From JBQTIU01 sp052387815 (lineage in GTDB: Bacteria > Pseudomonadota > Alphaproteobacteria > CACIAM-22H2), in NCBI GenBank assembly GCA_052387815.1, contig JBQTIU010000088.1:1-23839 (forward strand): a stretch of DNA of 23,839 nt, given 5' to 3'. Position 1 is the stretch's first letter. Every line of letters starts with the position of its first letter. Below the pieces are notes generated by a model. It saw only the letters and a program-made list of their open reading frames with translations, was not told the origin of the DNA and searched no databases. Position numbers and translations under genes: made by a program. Positions 23,044 to 23,839 of this stretch are shown here, piece after piece.

Positions 23044-23077
23044 TGATTAAAATCGGTTTTCTGTCGGACGAAATTCG
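23024..23077. promoter_or_regulatory. Two operator-like repeats around the promoter
   Basis: GGACGAAATT occurs twice (23024-23033 and 23066-23075), 42 bases apart, exactly four helical turns. The second copy sits in a perfect palindrome ACGAA-a-TTCGT (23067-23077); the first in a degenerate version, ACGAA-a-TTTGC. One copy is inside the -35/-10 spacer and the other upstream of -35, positions suited to repression by the HTH protein with looping or cooperative binding. Confidence 0.55.
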
Positions 23078-23091
23078 TATTTTTTGGTTCG

Positions 23092-23148
23092 GTGCGGGCG
23101 ACCGGCAATCGGGTCACGATCGAGGACATGAATCGCGCCATCGGGTAG
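23092..23148 (+). pseudogene. VapB-type antitoxin remnant (C-terminal end only)
   Basis: Eighteen codons, VRATGNRVTIEDMNRAIG and a TAG stop, match the C-terminal tail of AbrB/VapB-type antitoxins (the V-(S/T)-IEDMN-AI pattern) that precede PIN-domain toxins. The frame continues upstream only as unrelated, AT-rich sequence and hits a stop at 23044. The DNA-binding N-terminal domain and toxin-wrapping region are absent. It ends 14 bases before the PIN gene, the usual vapB-vapC spacing. The break at about 23085-23095 coincides with the promoter patch of the neighbouring HTH operon, which probably displaced the rest. Confidence 0.65.
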
Positions 23149-23162
23149 CGGGGCGGACGGCC

Positions 23163-23573
23163 GTGACGGGCCTCGCCACCAACGTCCTGGTGCGGCTGAT
23201 CGTCCTGGATGGCGACGCCCAATCGCGCGTGGCGAGCGCCTTCGTTCGATCCGCCTGCACCGCCCAGACGCCGTGCCTCATCGACCGCATCGTGCTTTGC
23301 GAATTGGAGTGGGTTCTCGATGGTTGCTACGCGCAGCCGCGATCGACCATCGCGCGCGTCATCGAGCGCGTCCTGCGGACCGCCGAGTTCTCGGTGGAGC
23401 AGGCCGATCTCGTTTGGCGGGCGCTGCGAGAGTATCGGAACGACCGCGCCGATTTCGCCGACTGCCTCCTCGGACTCGCCAACGCGATGCGCGGGTGCGA
23501 TGCAACGGCAACGTTCGATCGCCAAGCGGCCGAGCTGGCGGATTTCATGATGGTTCCGGTACACGGAACGTAG
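23163..23573 (+). CDS. PIN-domain (VapC-like) protein with altered active site
   Basis: VapC toxins are Mg2+-dependent RNases using a cluster of four acidic residues. This 136-residue protein has the full family length and pattern: xGLxTNVLVRLIVLD at the start, E47 in VLCELEWVL, VWRALREYRN, D97/D100 in ADFADCLL, and D119 in ATFDRQAAEL. The first conserved Asp, normally GLDTN, is Ala (A5, codon GCC), a single A-to-C change from GAC. Without it metal binding should fail, so the protein is probably inactive. GTG 23163 begins exactly at the family N-terminus, with a weak purine-rich site upstream; an in-frame start at 23037 adds only junk. The antitoxin gene in front is reduced to its last codons. 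The rest of the frame is intact, so loss is recent or the fold is kept for another role. Confidence 0.8.
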   Translation: MTGLATNVLVRLIVLDGDAQSRVASAFVRSACTAQTPCLIDRIVLCELEWVLDGCYAQPRSTIARVIERVLRTAEFSVEQADLVWRALREYRNDRADFADCLLGLANAMRGCDATATFDRQAAELADFMMVPVHGT

Positions 23574-23636
23574 CGCGACGCCCGGCCCCTCGAGCGCCCA
23601 CTTGATCCGCTCTCGTGGGAGGGCCGCTTCCGCTCG

Positions 23637-23839
23637 TCACGCCTCGTAGTCGAGGCCCCAATCGGCGTAGAACTGGCGCCGCTCGGCCCAATCCGCGGCC
23701 ACCTTGACGTGCAGGAAGAGATGGATCTTGCGGCCGAGCAGGCGGCCGAGCTCGCGCCTTGCGGCGGCGCCGATCGCCTTGATCCGCCCCCCCTGCTCGC
23801 CGATCACGATCTTCCGTTGGCCGTCCCGCTCGACGTGGA
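23637..23839 (-). CDS. era: GTPase Era, C-terminal end (cut by window edge)
   Basis: Only the last ~67 codons are in the window. Read on the minus strand they give VERDGQRKIVIGEQGGRIK, AIGAAARRELGRLLGRKIHL, FLHVKVAADWAERRQFYADW and GLDYEA, the C-terminal KH domain of Era with its G-x-x-G-type RNA-binding loop (GEQGGRIK). Era assists 30S ribosome maturation by binding the 3' end of 16S rRNA. In alphaproteobacteria era commonly precedes recO directly; here the PIN and HTH modules come between. The GTPase domain lies beyond the window. Confidence 0.92.
   Translation of the reverse strand, partial: HVERDGQRKIVIGEQGGRIKAIGAAARRELGRLLGRKIHLFLHVKVAADWAERRQFYADWGLDYEA

Noticed and set aside
23037..23162. 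N-terminal extension of the PIN protein from an upstream start at 23037
   Set aside because: The added 42 residues resemble no PIN protein, run through the HTH promoter patch and overlap the vapB remnant in another frame; the family N-terminus begins at GTG 23163.
1..23839. CRISPR arrays, tRNA or rRNA genes, insertion sequences
   Set aside because: No regularly spaced repeats beyond the coding minisatellite, no recognisable tRNA/rRNA segments and no transposase frame were seen.

Overview
The window looks like part of a chromosome from a high-GC alphaproteobacterium, probably near Rhodospirillales. Three things support this: strong G/C bias at third codon positions, the era-recO-parC gene block, and alphaproteobacterial-looking HemB, MotA/MotB, Bpt and RecO. 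The genus cannot be named from the sequence alone. Most of the window is ordinary housekeeping and metabolic coding, densely packed. Both ends carry accessory, toxin-antitoxin-like DNA.

Left end (1-1191): an Xre/MbcA/ParS-type antitoxin (5' end open at the window edge) overlaps a RES-domain toxin. The pair abuts the first ~41 codons of a destroyed acyl-CoA dehydrogenase gene on the other strand, so the join marks an insertion or rearrangement breakpoint at about 1069.

Core (1270-18869): hemB (+) converges with a tight minus-strand operon of alpha/beta hydrolase, rhomboid protease and YheT-like hydrolase. A plus-strand run follows: EamA exporter, CaiB/BaiF CoA-transferase coupled to an aldehyde dehydrogenase, penicillin-acylase family protein, threonine ammonia-lyase, the flagellar stator pair motA-motB, the leucyltransferase bpt and a TRAP substrate-binding protein. 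The TRAP permease genes (dctQ, dctM) lie on the minus strand, convergent with their presumed receptor gene.

Right end (18896-23839): parC, recO and the 3' end of era are all on the minus strand. In many alphaproteobacteria era and recO are adjacent. Here about 1.7 kb of accessory DNA separates them. It holds (a) a two-gene module with its own strong promoter and operator-like repeats: a helix-turn-helix protein with a tandem-repeat acidic tail, overlapping a 91-residue DUF4258-like protein; and (b) the wreck of a VapBC system: only the last ~18 codons of the antitoxin, followed by a full-length PIN-domain gene whose first catalytic Asp is Ala.

The parts most worth a second look are the HTH/DUF4258-like module, the PIN gene that seems to have been disarmed as its antitoxin was lost, and the two insertion junctions. 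All family assignments come from reading the translations by eye; no database search was run.
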